64,000 bases of DNA from Molanna angustata (Eukaryota > Arthropoda > Insecta > Trichoptera > Molannidae), in contig OY754978.1 of NCBI GenBank assembly GCA_963576475.1, positions 2,901,364 through 2,965,363 of the forward strand, read 5' to 3'. The position numbers were made by a program, and so were the translations under genes. Below the pieces are notes generated by a model, which was not told where the DNA came from, did not search any database, and saw only the letters and a program-made list of their open reading frames with translations. Of the stretch, positions 56,701 to 64,000 are shown piece after piece. The first letter of the stretch is position 1; each line of letters starts with the position of its first letter.

Positions 56701-59700
56701 ATTCAAAACTAGTAAGTATTTAATTTATCTTTTATTCTAGTTTTATTATCATATCTGAAAAATAGCAAATTTCCCATTTTATTCTTGTATAACTGCTCTT
56801 TTGAATATTACAAAGTGTGTATGGAAATATAAATTTTTATCATAAGTATTTCATCCATTCATTTTTTGGCATATCTCACAATGTGGGGTAACCAGCGACC
56901 TTATAAAAGGAACCATGATACTTCTTACGCATATCCCCACATACTAGTCTCATCTCCCTTAAAATGGTACTATATTGGTAATGTGTGGTGAACCTCATTA
57001 CTGAACCATGTAAGATGTTATTGTTGCCTGCTGTATTTTTGATTACTTACTCATTTCCAGAATGAGTACCTACACTATAAGGTATGCTTGATCAGGAAGG
57101 CTCACCTTGGCTTGACGGTAAATCAAAGAAGTGTGTCAAAAGATTGTGCCATCAGAAAGATATCTTAAGTCGATATCAACTGAATCACAGAGTATCCGTT
57201 CTTTAAAGAAATTGGAAAGAGCCAATAAGCTTATTGTAAATGGGCCTTCAAAGTGGATTAAACTGCCCCTTGACACTTTCAATTAGTGAATTACACAATA
57301 CTAGTTAGTTTTGTGGAATCATTTAGTTATATCGCCCTTGAGGTGATTCTTATTTTACCAAATGCCACTTTATAATTTGTTGTAATAATGTGCGTATTAT
57401 AGCGAAGAACAACTGCTTTATTTTTGTAAACACTGAAATAAAACAAAAAATGTACCTATATATGTAGATATATGTGTATGGGTAGAAAATATATGAAATA
57501 CTGTAATTGGCGATATAAAATACAAACTTACATACTTCACTGTATAATAATCCAACTGTCGATTTGTTCAAGAGAATTTATTTCTCTTAACAGATCAATA
57601 AAGTTTCAAGTCATGATCCGTGAGATTTTTTATGGCCAGGTCTACGTTTGTCATGGTTTTTCAACTTTGAAGTCAAAAAAACACAGGGACTTCACAAAAC
57701 TTAGGGACTTCACAGCATATATGTATGTTCCATACATGGATTAACTCAGAATTCGAAGTAGAATATTTAGTGTGTCTCCTTTATAACTTTTGATCCGTTT
57801 GATTCACTGAACCTAAAATTTCAAAAAGTATATAAAATATTAGGCCTACAAAACTTTTGTATTCAGAATTTTGAAATTTGGTTCCAGTCAAGGGTTATCA
57901 TTATATTTCAATTTTATTTTTTCACATATCTCAAAAACCATAAAACGCTGAACGCTGAAAATTTGCATAAATATAGACAAATACAAAATCTCAAATGTGT
58001 TTTTATGAAAAAGGTTCCAGGTTTTCTCAAACATTTTTTATTATGAAAAACATTTTTTTAAGACAAATTTGTGTTTAAGTGCCTTTCTTTCCATTTTTTT
58101 TTAAACTTTGAAATGCCCCAACTAGATAATTTAATTTTCTATAAATTGGACCAAACGAACGAACAAATCGACAGTTGGAAAACGAAATATCTAAAAATAT
58201 TAAATATTTAGTATTAAAGGGTTTATAGTTCGGTATGTATTCTTCAATTATACATACTATCACATTAGACAGTTGGGTCTCATGTGTAACATGCAACTAA
58301 TATGTAATTATGATTATAAAAATGTTTATTTGAAGCCAATATTATTTGTTACATTACAATCATTGAATTACAAGGTATATACGCCGTACGCAATAAAAGT
58401 ATGACAAGTGTGTGTGAGAAGCGTTTGGCCAGTAGGTGTACACGTACCTCTGTCTTCAGTTGTGTGAAATGTAAAAATAATGTTGCCAGAAAATAAATAT
58501 TTCCCCATTTCGCTGGAATTTTTTATCAAATCTGTACTTGGAACAAATTTTCATCAGCAATGGCGCTACAGCCCGGTGTGAGCCTTGGCCTCCTCAAGAA
58601 ACTGCCTCCATTCCGCCCTGTTGACAGCAAGTCTCCTCCAATTTGTCTGTCCGATCGCTCTTATATCATCCTCGATGTCGTCCAGCCATCTCATCCTAGG
58701 TCTCCCTCTGCTTCTTCTTCCTTCAGGACAGGTGTCCAATACTTTCTTTGGGACCCGGTTATCCTCCATTCTACAAACGTGTCCGAGCCAACGTAGACGT
58801 TGTATTTTGATGTATTGGACAACGTTTGGTTCGCCATACATTATTTCTAGCTCGTGGTTAAACCGGATCCTCCAAGATCCTCCTTCACAGGTAGGACCAA
58901 ATATTTTGCCAAGTATTTTCCTTTCGAACACCAACAATGCATTTTAGTCCTTCTTGGTCAATGTCCAGCATTTTGATGCATATGTCATGACCGGTCTAAG
59001 AAGAGTTTTGTAAATGAGGGTTTTTGTTTTACGAGATATGAGTCGTGACCTTAAGTGCTTTAGCAGTCCATAATAGCATCTATTTGCCGCGGCAAGTCTT
59101 GCCCTTATTTCCGCACTGGTGTTGTTGTCCGCTGTAACAAGAGATCCCAGGTATGTGAATGATTCAACGGCTTCTAGCTGATGGGTTCCCACTGATATTG
59201 ATTCGTTTCTTACAGCGATGCTTTTCTTGTTGCCATATATTTTGTCATATGATGTTATATGATCTTTAGACCCATGTTATTAGCTGCAGAGTCAAGTCTC
59301 AAGAAGTTATCCTTCATACAAGGCAACGTTCTAACCATTGGAACTAATTATTCTTTCTTTCCATGCCAATAATATTAATTACATTACCCAAGAAAATACA
59401 TTTGTTAAAAAAACATTACCAAAATTATTTTGATATGGTAGATAAGGAATAGGTAACTAACCTAACCTATGTAGGTTAATGAATCATAAAAACACACTAT
59501 TTATTTGAGCGTTTATTGCTGTTGGGATTTAAATTTTGGATTTGTAGGGATATGAGGTGTGAAGGATGATGGTAGTTCGCGAATTGGTTGATGCTGATGA
59601 TAAAGGTGCGTGTCCTCAATGTGCGCGGCGGGTGCGTGCGACTTAGTTAATGTGTTCTATGGTGCGACTGCCTGTGACTGAGGGCCGGACAGCAATGTTG

Positions 59701-60442
59701 GGTCCCGTGTTTCAATGTGTTTGGGACTGGTTGCTCGAGATTCAGGGATTCTAGCGGGAATCTCGGCGAAAGATGTGATGACGCGATATGAGTACCTAAT
59801 AATGTGTGTCACCACATCACTCCCCTCCCAGTGACGAAGTCACGATGCCTGACCAATGTTTGTGTGCGACATGTAAAAACTGAAATAAAAATATTGTTCT
59901 CATAAAGTTCACTGAATTGTCTTAAAGAAATCTCGTTCACAAACACTTAATGTTAACACTTGGTTCACAATTTTTTTTTAAATGGTCTGTAATGTGAGAA
60001 AAAAAATAATATTCAAATATCAATAATATTCTAGCCTAATGCGGCTCTGTATTGTTTAAAATGTCGAGCGGGATGATTTAATGACATTTTTTTGTCCATA
60101 TTTTGCCTAGGGTCACTGGGGCGAACTTTGAAAATGAGATCGAAAGTTCTAACAACGTCATATGCACTTATAAAAAAAACAATCGTAAAAGTTTCCTATG
60201 ATGATGTCTTGAGAAGTCGTAAAACTTCACTATTCGGGTATGAAGTTACACAGTGGGTTATTGTCCTGATGACTATACATACTGAGAAGGTGTGTGATAA
60301 TGGAACAGATTTTGATATGCTTCAACACTTCCTTCCACCAACAGTCAGCGATAGAGGCAATGAGACTCATGAAAATTTTACTCTCAGGGTCATGTTTTTA
60401 ATCGTGAACCTATATGAAGACAAAATGAATTCAAACAATTGA
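47623..60442 (+). CDS. THAP-domain zinc-finger protein gene (four exons inferred)
   Basis: Exons 47623-47720, 50229-50464, 52744-52860 and, less surely, 60111-60442 make 260 codons. The first two encode a THAP domain, a DNA-binding zinc finger found in P-element transposase and many host regulators. It shows C8-x2-C11, W37, C61-x2-H64 followed by F65, and AIPTL at 81-85. Spacing of 49 residues between the metal pairs is normal. Exon 3 adds an acidic/proline stretch ending YIKKLVKNTDHSYG. The frame joins exactly at each junction (remainders 2, 1, 1). I see no coiled coil, HCFC1-binding motif or transposase catalytic core in exons 3-4. Start: the ATG at 47623 puts the zinc finger at the N-terminus as in the family; an in-frame ATG at 47515 exists but its extension looks noncoding. 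Introns of 2.5, 2.3 and 7.25 kb hold many transposons. Function unknown beyond probable DNA binding. Confidence 0.7.
48000..48165 (+). pseudogene. LINE RT fragment upstream of 48243
   Basis: KYRVPQGTVLGPILLILYIN at 48097-48157 is the GVPQGTVLGP.LF..YIND motif of LINE reverse transcriptases. It lies in THAP intron 1. Short and dead. Confidence 0.55.
48243..48540 (+). pseudogene. LINE ORF2 C-terminal fragment
   Basis: LMRQFGHIERMNNETLTKKI then RRSRPRQGWHDHVNDIL and a stop; after frameshifts EAINMCKNRGKWHSVLSAYP. Same family as the minus-strand fragment at 26205-26790. The minus frames 48208-48594 are its shadows. Confidence 0.7.
48653..49571. mobile_element. P-like MITE, copy 3, with exact 8-bp target duplication
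   Basis: The element is flanked on both sides by CTTGAATT. It begins CATAGGTTTTTATTATAATA and ends TTATAATAAAAATCTATG. End A (TTAGCAAATTTTGTATGAAT) is at the left, end B (CATGACTCACATTTTGCACG) at the right. Interrupted by the LINE at 48673-49267. Lies in THAP intron 1. Confidence 0.85.
48673..49267 (+). mobile_element. 5'-truncated RTE-like LINE inside the MITE
   Basis: An open frame of 189 codons to a stop at 49245: LGSRISQDGRSTTDIKSRIH, then KTLVWSVLLYGCETWTI, HISNDEVLSRVG, TTWIGHNIRHPGLL and RGHPRNNFIDQIIGDMR. This is the extreme C-terminal part of an RTE-like ORF2, without RT catalytic residues. The 3' end is AGAAGAAGAGAAG-like. AGATGTC stands before (48666-48672) and after (49268-49274), the target-site duplication, and both lie in continuous MITE sequence. 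The frame is unbroken, so insertion is fairly young. Confidence 0.85.
49643..49980 (+). pseudogene. LINE RT N-terminal fragment (RTE-like)
   Basis: The frame runs from DIPTENDQEVSPPTLIEIRL through KNNKAPGADNMPSELLKYG, EEWQLSIICPNHKKGD, CENHRGISLLNTAYKLL. These are the first RT blocks (NNKAPG.D..P.EL..., W....I.PI.KKGD....N.RGI.LL). Catalytic block and endonuclease absent. It lies in THAP intron 1, about 250 bp before exon 2. Confidence 0.85.
50229..50464 (+). CDS. THAP gene exon 2
   Basis: After acceptor TTTTGATTTCAG. Completes the THAP domain (RCKQWVKIVG, VCGIHF, TAIPTLKL). The donor GAAG then GTTGGT is weak but is required by the phase of exon 3. Confidence 0.85.
51110..51327. mobile_element. 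Palindromic MITE (ACTGGC/ACTCGC family) in THAP intron 2
   Basis: GATAGCCTAGTCTTCACACC at the left and GGTGTGAAGACT at the right, with inverted CCTACAAAAGTTTGGTAAAA copies and the central ACTGGCTCATGTGAGT. Confidence 0.75.
51967..52468 (+). repeat. 143-bp tandem repeat, about 3.5 units, THAP intron 2
   Basis: GTTCCAA recurs at 52031, 52174, 52317 and 52460. Units are almost identical and contain two copies of GTATGTGCATACCTG. The first unit is truncated. Confidence 0.95.
52744..52860 (+). CDS. THAP gene exon 3
   Basis: After CATCTTCCAG and before GTAAGAGAAT, both good sites. 117 bases open in the phase left by exon 2 (GNTPKNEDITPLSPVVQNVL and on). Codon use and composition are less AT-rich than the surrounding intron. 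Confidence 0.7.
53099..53708. mobile_element. Non-autonomous hAT element with exact 8-bp duplication
   Basis: Starts CAGGGGTTCCCAACC and ends GGTTGGCAACCTCTG, inverted with two mismatches and fitting hAT termini. ATCTATAT flanks it on both sides (53091-53098, 53709-53716). Subterminal parts are GC-rich (GGTGGCGGGCACCACC; CATGGCGCCCGCGGGCAC). The 610-bp interior has only short frames (53258-53440, 53606-53791) with no transposase match. In THAP intron 3, 239 bp after exon 3. Confidence 0.93.
54068..54296. mobile_element. Palindromic MITE (ACTGGC family), nested
   Basis: GGGATAGCCTAGTTTGTACA at the left, CGGTGTACATCC at the right; core ACTGGCTCACGCCAGT, a perfect hairpin. Sits between the two CGAA arrays. 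Confidence 0.7.
54341..54633. mobile_element. P-like MITE, copy 4, with exact 8-bp duplication
   Basis: Flanked by GTTTATTC on both sides. Begins CATAGATTTTTATTATA, ends TATAATAAAAATCTATG; end B (GTACTCCGTGCAAAAAGT) left, end A (CATACAAAATTTGCTAACTC) right. About 293 bp: the simplest, probably standard form. In THAP intron 3. Confidence 0.88.
55221..56386. mobile_element. Foldback element with ~145-bp arms, nested palindrome
   Basis: AATGCATTTGGTAATTATTT at the left pairs with AAATAATTACCATGCATTT at the right. Identity continues through ACAAGTGGTATAAGTCTTCA, GATTACGGGAAAAATAGTAA and AAACGCCTAGAAAAATTAAA. The interior holds a palindromic MITE at 55580-55815. No frame. In THAP intron 3. Confidence 0.85.
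55580..55815. mobile_element. Palindromic MITE (ACTCGC family), doubled form
   Basis: Two inverted copies of AGTTTGCTTAGAATAGG/AACCTAACC text, each with ACTCGCGTGAGCGAGT or its complement, meet at a short loop near 55695. The AACCTAACC runs resemble insect telomere repeats but belong to the element. Confidence 0.75.
56639..57291 (+). CDS. Possible small two-exon gene (weak)
   Basis: ATG at 56639 opens a 24-codon frame (MILSPRNVISSAKSAESYLN, LFKT) ending before a consensus donor GTAAGTATT. The arginine/serine-rich start would suit a mitochondrial presequence. About 430 bp on, a frame in matching phase starting near 57129 reads VCQKIVPSERYLKSISTESQ and ends LIVNGPSKWIKLPLDTFN with a stop at 57291; AATAAA follows near 57437. 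The acceptor (AATCAAAG) is poor. A dispersed repeat lies in the intron. It would sit inside THAP intron 3. Not recognised as any known protein. Confidence 0.25.
56868..57045 (+). repeat. Dispersed repeat (CAATGTGGGGTAACC family)
   Basis: GGCATATCTCACAATGTGGG, CCTTATAAAAGGAACCATGA and GTGGTGAACCTCATTACTGA follow the order of 15880-16130. Confidence 0.7.
57760..58310. repeat. Dispersed repeat, copy 2
   Basis: Inverse relative of 29825-30625 (GGGTCTCATGTGTAACATGC at the right end; ATAACTTTTGATCCGTTTGA at the left). The minus frame at 58075-58296 is inside it. Confidence 0.6.
58551..59337 (-). mobile_element. 5'-truncated RTE-like LINE, copy 2
   Basis: The minus strand covers the C-terminal ORF2 region from a decayed segment near 59300 through HQLEAVESFTYLGSLVTADN and LLRPVMTYASKCWTL. 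After a break at about 58940 it continues through RLRWLGHVCRMEDN to EWRQFLEEAKAHTGL and a TAG at 58567-58569. An internal deletion and shift lie near 59215-59260. TTGGAACAAATTT (58538) and TTGGAACTAATTA (59338) flank it, an imperfect target-site duplication. In THAP intron 3, antisense. The plus frames 58560-58947 are shadows. Confidence 0.85.
59430..59880 (-). mobile_element. 3' end of a gypsy-like LTR element (PPT plus LTR)
   Basis: On the minus strand a purine run (CACTGGGAGGGGAG, 59819-59835) directly precedes TGATGTGGTGACACACATTA, the form of a polypurine tract and LTR start in Ty3/gypsy elements. About 380 bp of moderately GC-rich sequence follows with AATAAACGCTC and AAATAAATAG near 59500. 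The left edge is uncertain (59400-59435). Upstream on that strand only about 60 bp look like element interior; no gag/pol is readable beyond, so the rest was lost or lies outside recognition. Confidence 0.5.
60111..60442 (+). CDS. Candidate THAP gene exon 4 (terminal)
   Basis: Acceptor TATTTTGCCTAG, then an open frame in exactly the phase left by exon 3 (G|GG) to a stop at 60442, with AATAAA at 60455. The encoded ~110 residues (SLGRTLKMRSKVLTTSYALI and on) are not recognised. The link to exon 3 across 7.25 kb rests on phase alone; it could belong to another gene. Confidence 0.35.
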
Positions 60443-60449
60443 ATTAAAT

Positions 60450-63400
60450 TAAATAAAAATATCAACTGAATATGAGAGATAATGATGTACTGCATTAGGA
60501 AGACAGAGAGATAACGCACTTTGAGATATTTACATTTTTATTGTAGAAATAAATTATAATACATGACTCTAAAATATCAAACTTTGTTTGTATAGTACCA
60601 ACTATTTCCTATAAGAGGAAAATGAAAATTGAATATAAAAGTGAAATTTTTAAATATTTGTTATAAAAATAATGTTAAAGATTGAAACTTATATATAACA
60701 TGAATTTACATCAAAATCAAACCAAACAAAATCTCTTTCATATCATACTCAAAATCATGATTTCAATCTATATTAGGTTCAAACATAATGGATTCACATT
60801 CATATATTCAGACAATAAAATCATAAAGGTATAACTCATCATACAGCTATGGAGTAAACATTATAAAACAATATCGACTCGCAGCATGAATAAGGAGATC
60901 CCCTCGATGACCAATATCTTTAAATGAATCCGGTTGTAGAAGATGTATTTAGATTTTAAAATTCTCGTGACTATTTGTATCTTGATCCCTCCATGTTACA
61001 ATAAAATCCAAGTGAAGAAATTTGTTTGTGTCCAAGTAAAAATCCAAATGAAGAAATTGTCTCCGACAATTTCCTATATGTGACTCCTTTGTCGTCAGTT
61101 ATAAAATTTTAGGTTAGGCAGAATTAAATGTCGTACATTTCATCGTCGTGTATATGCAAGCATGGTAATTGCAAAATAATATCCAAATAAAATATATTTC
61201 CAATGGAAAACTAAATGGAATAACATTCGAATAATCCATTTGTAGAATTAAATAAAAATTATTTTCGTCAGAATGGGTGCGCAATATCAGGGTAGGATTG
61301 AATTTGGGATGACTGACATTTATATCAGCATCTAGATTATAGAAAAGAAAACAGGATTATTGGTTTGAAAAATGATCTCTCGCCAAACTATCTTGACATA
61401 CGAACACATAAAACAAACTTACCCCAAATTCAGAAATTCAAATCGACGTCGGCCGCCATTTTCCTACACTGGCCGTACCGCTTCGATAGGTGTATGCAAA
61501 AAGAAAGAATTTGACATAAGCTTTGCTAATCATAAAAAATATTGCCACCTGACAAAAATCAATTTAGTGTGTTCGCACAAAAAAAAACTATAAATTCCCA
61601 ATTATTAATTTTTCCCTATACATAATTTTCTATAACATGACATACCCGCAACCCCACATAAAAAAAATTTAATAGAAATTTTTTTTTAAAAAAAAACTGA
61701 AAATTGCAAATTATGAAACCAACCCAGAGATCATAAATCAAACCGAAGGATATGAAAAGAAAAAAGGAAATCATTTGCATCATAAATCATCATCCTGAAA
61801 CAGTTACACAATAGACATGGTAAAACAACGATATACTTATCTACCATTCAAAAAAATATAACCTGAAACATACAAAATCATGTTAACGGATTAAAAAATA
61901 TTGACCTGTAAAACGAATACTGTTTGAAATATAAAATATTATTCCTTCAGAACATAACCTTCTAATATGTATCCCCAATTCCTAAATACAAATATCTCAA
62001 AAAATTTAACTTTAAAATATTTAAGTACAATTTGACATAACAGAGTTCCGCTTGTAAGAAAAGAAAACTCCTAACAAAAACAAAAAAAATGATCCCAATT
62101 AATGAAATAACATAACACCCAATTAAATGATAAAATAAAATTAAAACGACTCATTTAGAGTTACTTTATGATCTTTTATTACATCAATTTTTACAAGTAT
62201 CACTTTATAACAAGTGAAACTTACACCCTAAATCCCAAAAATAATTGAAGGCTCACAAGAAGACTACAATTTTTAAATTTAAAACTTTTCCCCTAACAAA
62301 TTTTTAATTATTAGTAGAAAATTTGACTAAAAATACTCTCATATATCGCTCATTTTCATTTTTTTAGCTAAAACGACCGAAAAGGCTTTAGCATAAAGAA
62401 TAATCTCTCAAGTCGCAAAGTACTTTCAAGCGAGATATAAAAAAAAAAATGATCTCTTGGGAAATCAGATGTCCTCAAGCGAAATACAAAGATTTCTTGG
62501 CTCATCGGATACCCTCAAGCGAGATACAAAATGCAAAATCCAATTATAAGCCGGAAAAATGCAGGAGCTATCATATGGGATGGAAAGTCTTAATATAAAT
62601 ATTATATAATTCCTAAAAAAAAAATATAACATTTAACACAAAAACTGGTTAAACATTATTTAATACTATTCCTAACATCAATTATAAAAAATTAAAAACC
62701 CCAAATCTTCAAAATAAATTTTAAAACATTTAATAAATTATGACAAAATGTCAATTATCACATCTATGAGATTCCATAGAATGAAATTCAGTTCAAGACC
62801 AAACAACCACACCTTCATATCTTGTATATAAAAGAAAATAAATAAATAAATTATTAATTAGCAGTGACATCACATACAAGATCCCTTCTCAATTAAAACT
62901 ATTTAAACAAATAAATTCTGGAACCTATATATTTTATGTTTTCACACAGATTACTACAAATTAATATTAAAATTATTCATTATTAAAAATTAATTTTAAA
63001 CCCTTCTCATGTTTCCTGTGATTTGATGTCTATCACTCAATGATTAAAGAAATTTGTATTTCTTTTACCCACAAAACGATGTAACCCATCACAATAAAAT
63101 CTCAAATTCAATATTAAAATTTAATCTATCAGAATCAAATTCATAAAACTGATTTATACAAAAAAAAATATACAATACCACAGAAATTTAAAACAAATTC
63201 ACAATTTGTTTCTACTATTTGATCTCCATTACCAGATTTTTAAATTGTTTTGTATTCAAGCGCTGTACAATGTTGTAATACTCCACAATAAAATTTCAAA
63301 TTCAATATTAAAATTTAATATATCAGAATCAAATTCTTAAAAACTGATTTATACAAAAAAATATACAATACCACAGAAATTTAAAACAAATTCACAATTT

Positions 63401-64000
63401 GTTTCTACTATTTGATCTCCATTACCAGATTTTTAAATTGTTTTGTATTCAGATTATATTATATTATGGTCGCACAACCATAACACCATATAACTAACAA
63501 TAACGATGTAATGTGCGAATTTACATCATTATCTAAGAAACAAAGTAATTCTGACGACAGATACCTAACAGCATTCACAAATAAAAATTGATCAACTATA
63601 AATTGTGAAGTAATACAGCTAACTGATGACAGTAAAAAAAATCATAATAAAATGTAAAATATTCATTTGTAAATTTTAAATCCCCTGTCTACATTATAAA
63701 AAAAAATAAGATTTGTACCTAAAATAATCTTGTATGTTATGTCGATACCAATACTAATACATCACATCAAAATAAACATTCAAAAATAAAAAAAATAAAA
63801 TGTTTAAAACAAATCTATCTACAATAAATATTTCACCCCCACTCTGACAATCACCATTCATCATAATAAAAGATTCTAAAAATCTCTAAAAAAAAATTCT
63901 AAAAATCTTTAAATAAAAAAAACTATTTACTTTTAATTAAATCTTTAAATTTGAATAAAGTGAAATAATTATCACTAAATACTAGTTGGATGATATTGAA
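60450..64000. other. Very AT-rich DNA, no gene seen
   Basis: No reading frame over 75 codons. A loose repeat of TCAAGCGAGATACAAAA occurs three times at 62420-62535. A 160-bp segment at about 63090-63260 (ATACAATACCACAGAAATTT) is repeated at 63287-63452. A small plus frame at 61372-61593 is not recognised. Whether part of this is a decayed LTR-element interior cannot be told by eye. Confidence 0.4.
63088..63452 (+). repeat. Recent tandem duplication, spacing about 197 bp
   Basis: CACAATAAAATYTCAAATTC through TTAAATTGTTTTGTATTCA occurs twice almost unchanged, separated by about 30 bp containing GCGCTGTACAATGTTGT. Confidence 0.85.

Noticed and set aside
58560..58947. Plus-strand frames of 78-120 codons
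   Set aside because: Antisense shadows of the minus-strand RTE-like ORF.
60092..60110. Extension of candidate exon 4 upstream through the acceptor
   Set aside because: It lacks an ATG and runs through a polypyrimidine tract and CTAG acceptor; better read as intron.

Overview
The window is nuclear DNA of an insect. It is very AT-rich, has spliced genes, and most of it is transposon debris. The one gene identified beyond doubt, partner of bursicon, is an arthropod neurohormone. The mix of LINE, SINE and MITE families would suit a hemipteran or a similar AT-rich insect, but nothing seen fixes the order. There are no prokaryotic features.

Two genes are supported. (1) Minus strand, 27414-31485: a complete three-exon partner of bursicon (pburs, bursicon beta), 146 codons, with signal peptide and all 11 cystine-knot cysteines; exon phases join exactly. 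(2) Plus strand, 47623 to about 60442: a THAP-domain zinc-finger gene. Exons 1-2 encode a textbook THAP domain, exon 3 joins in phase, and a possible last exon at 60111-60442 also fits in phase (260 codons in all). Its introns are packed with transposons. A weak two-exon candidate lies at 56639-57291, inside intron 3.

Layout. 1-9 kb: T-rich tandem DNA, a dispersed repeat split by a ~600-bp (TTTTA)n tract and an RTE-like LINE, an R1-like LINE with a clear target-site duplication, and degenerate tandem repeats. 9-17 kb: long palindromes, SINEs and MITEs, including a PIF/Harbinger-like MITE inside a decayed LINE. 17.4-21.2 kb: a 105-bp satellite of about 31 units. 21-27 kb: MITEs, a 43-bp tandem array, a decayed LINE and inverted repeats. 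27-32 kb: pburs, with LINE and SINE insertions in its introns. 32-43 kb: SINEs, a three-copy TIR repeat family, a foldback element, a tandem array, a decayed pseudogene of a multicopy arthropod family and a LINE with an inverted 5' part. 43-47 kb: a GC-rich ~920-bp insertion, probably a solo LTR, and a 2.7-kb foldback carrying a nested MITE. 47-60 kb: the THAP gene with P-like MITEs, a precise hAT element, an element with CGAA-motif arrays and another foldback. 58.5-59.9 kb: a second RTE-like LINE and the 3' LTR end of a gypsy-like element. 60.4-64 kb: AT-rich DNA with no recognisable gene.

The main interest is the nesting. Several insertions can be dated relative to each other, and empty sites can be read from a second copy or from a reading frame. 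No new multi-gene system was found.
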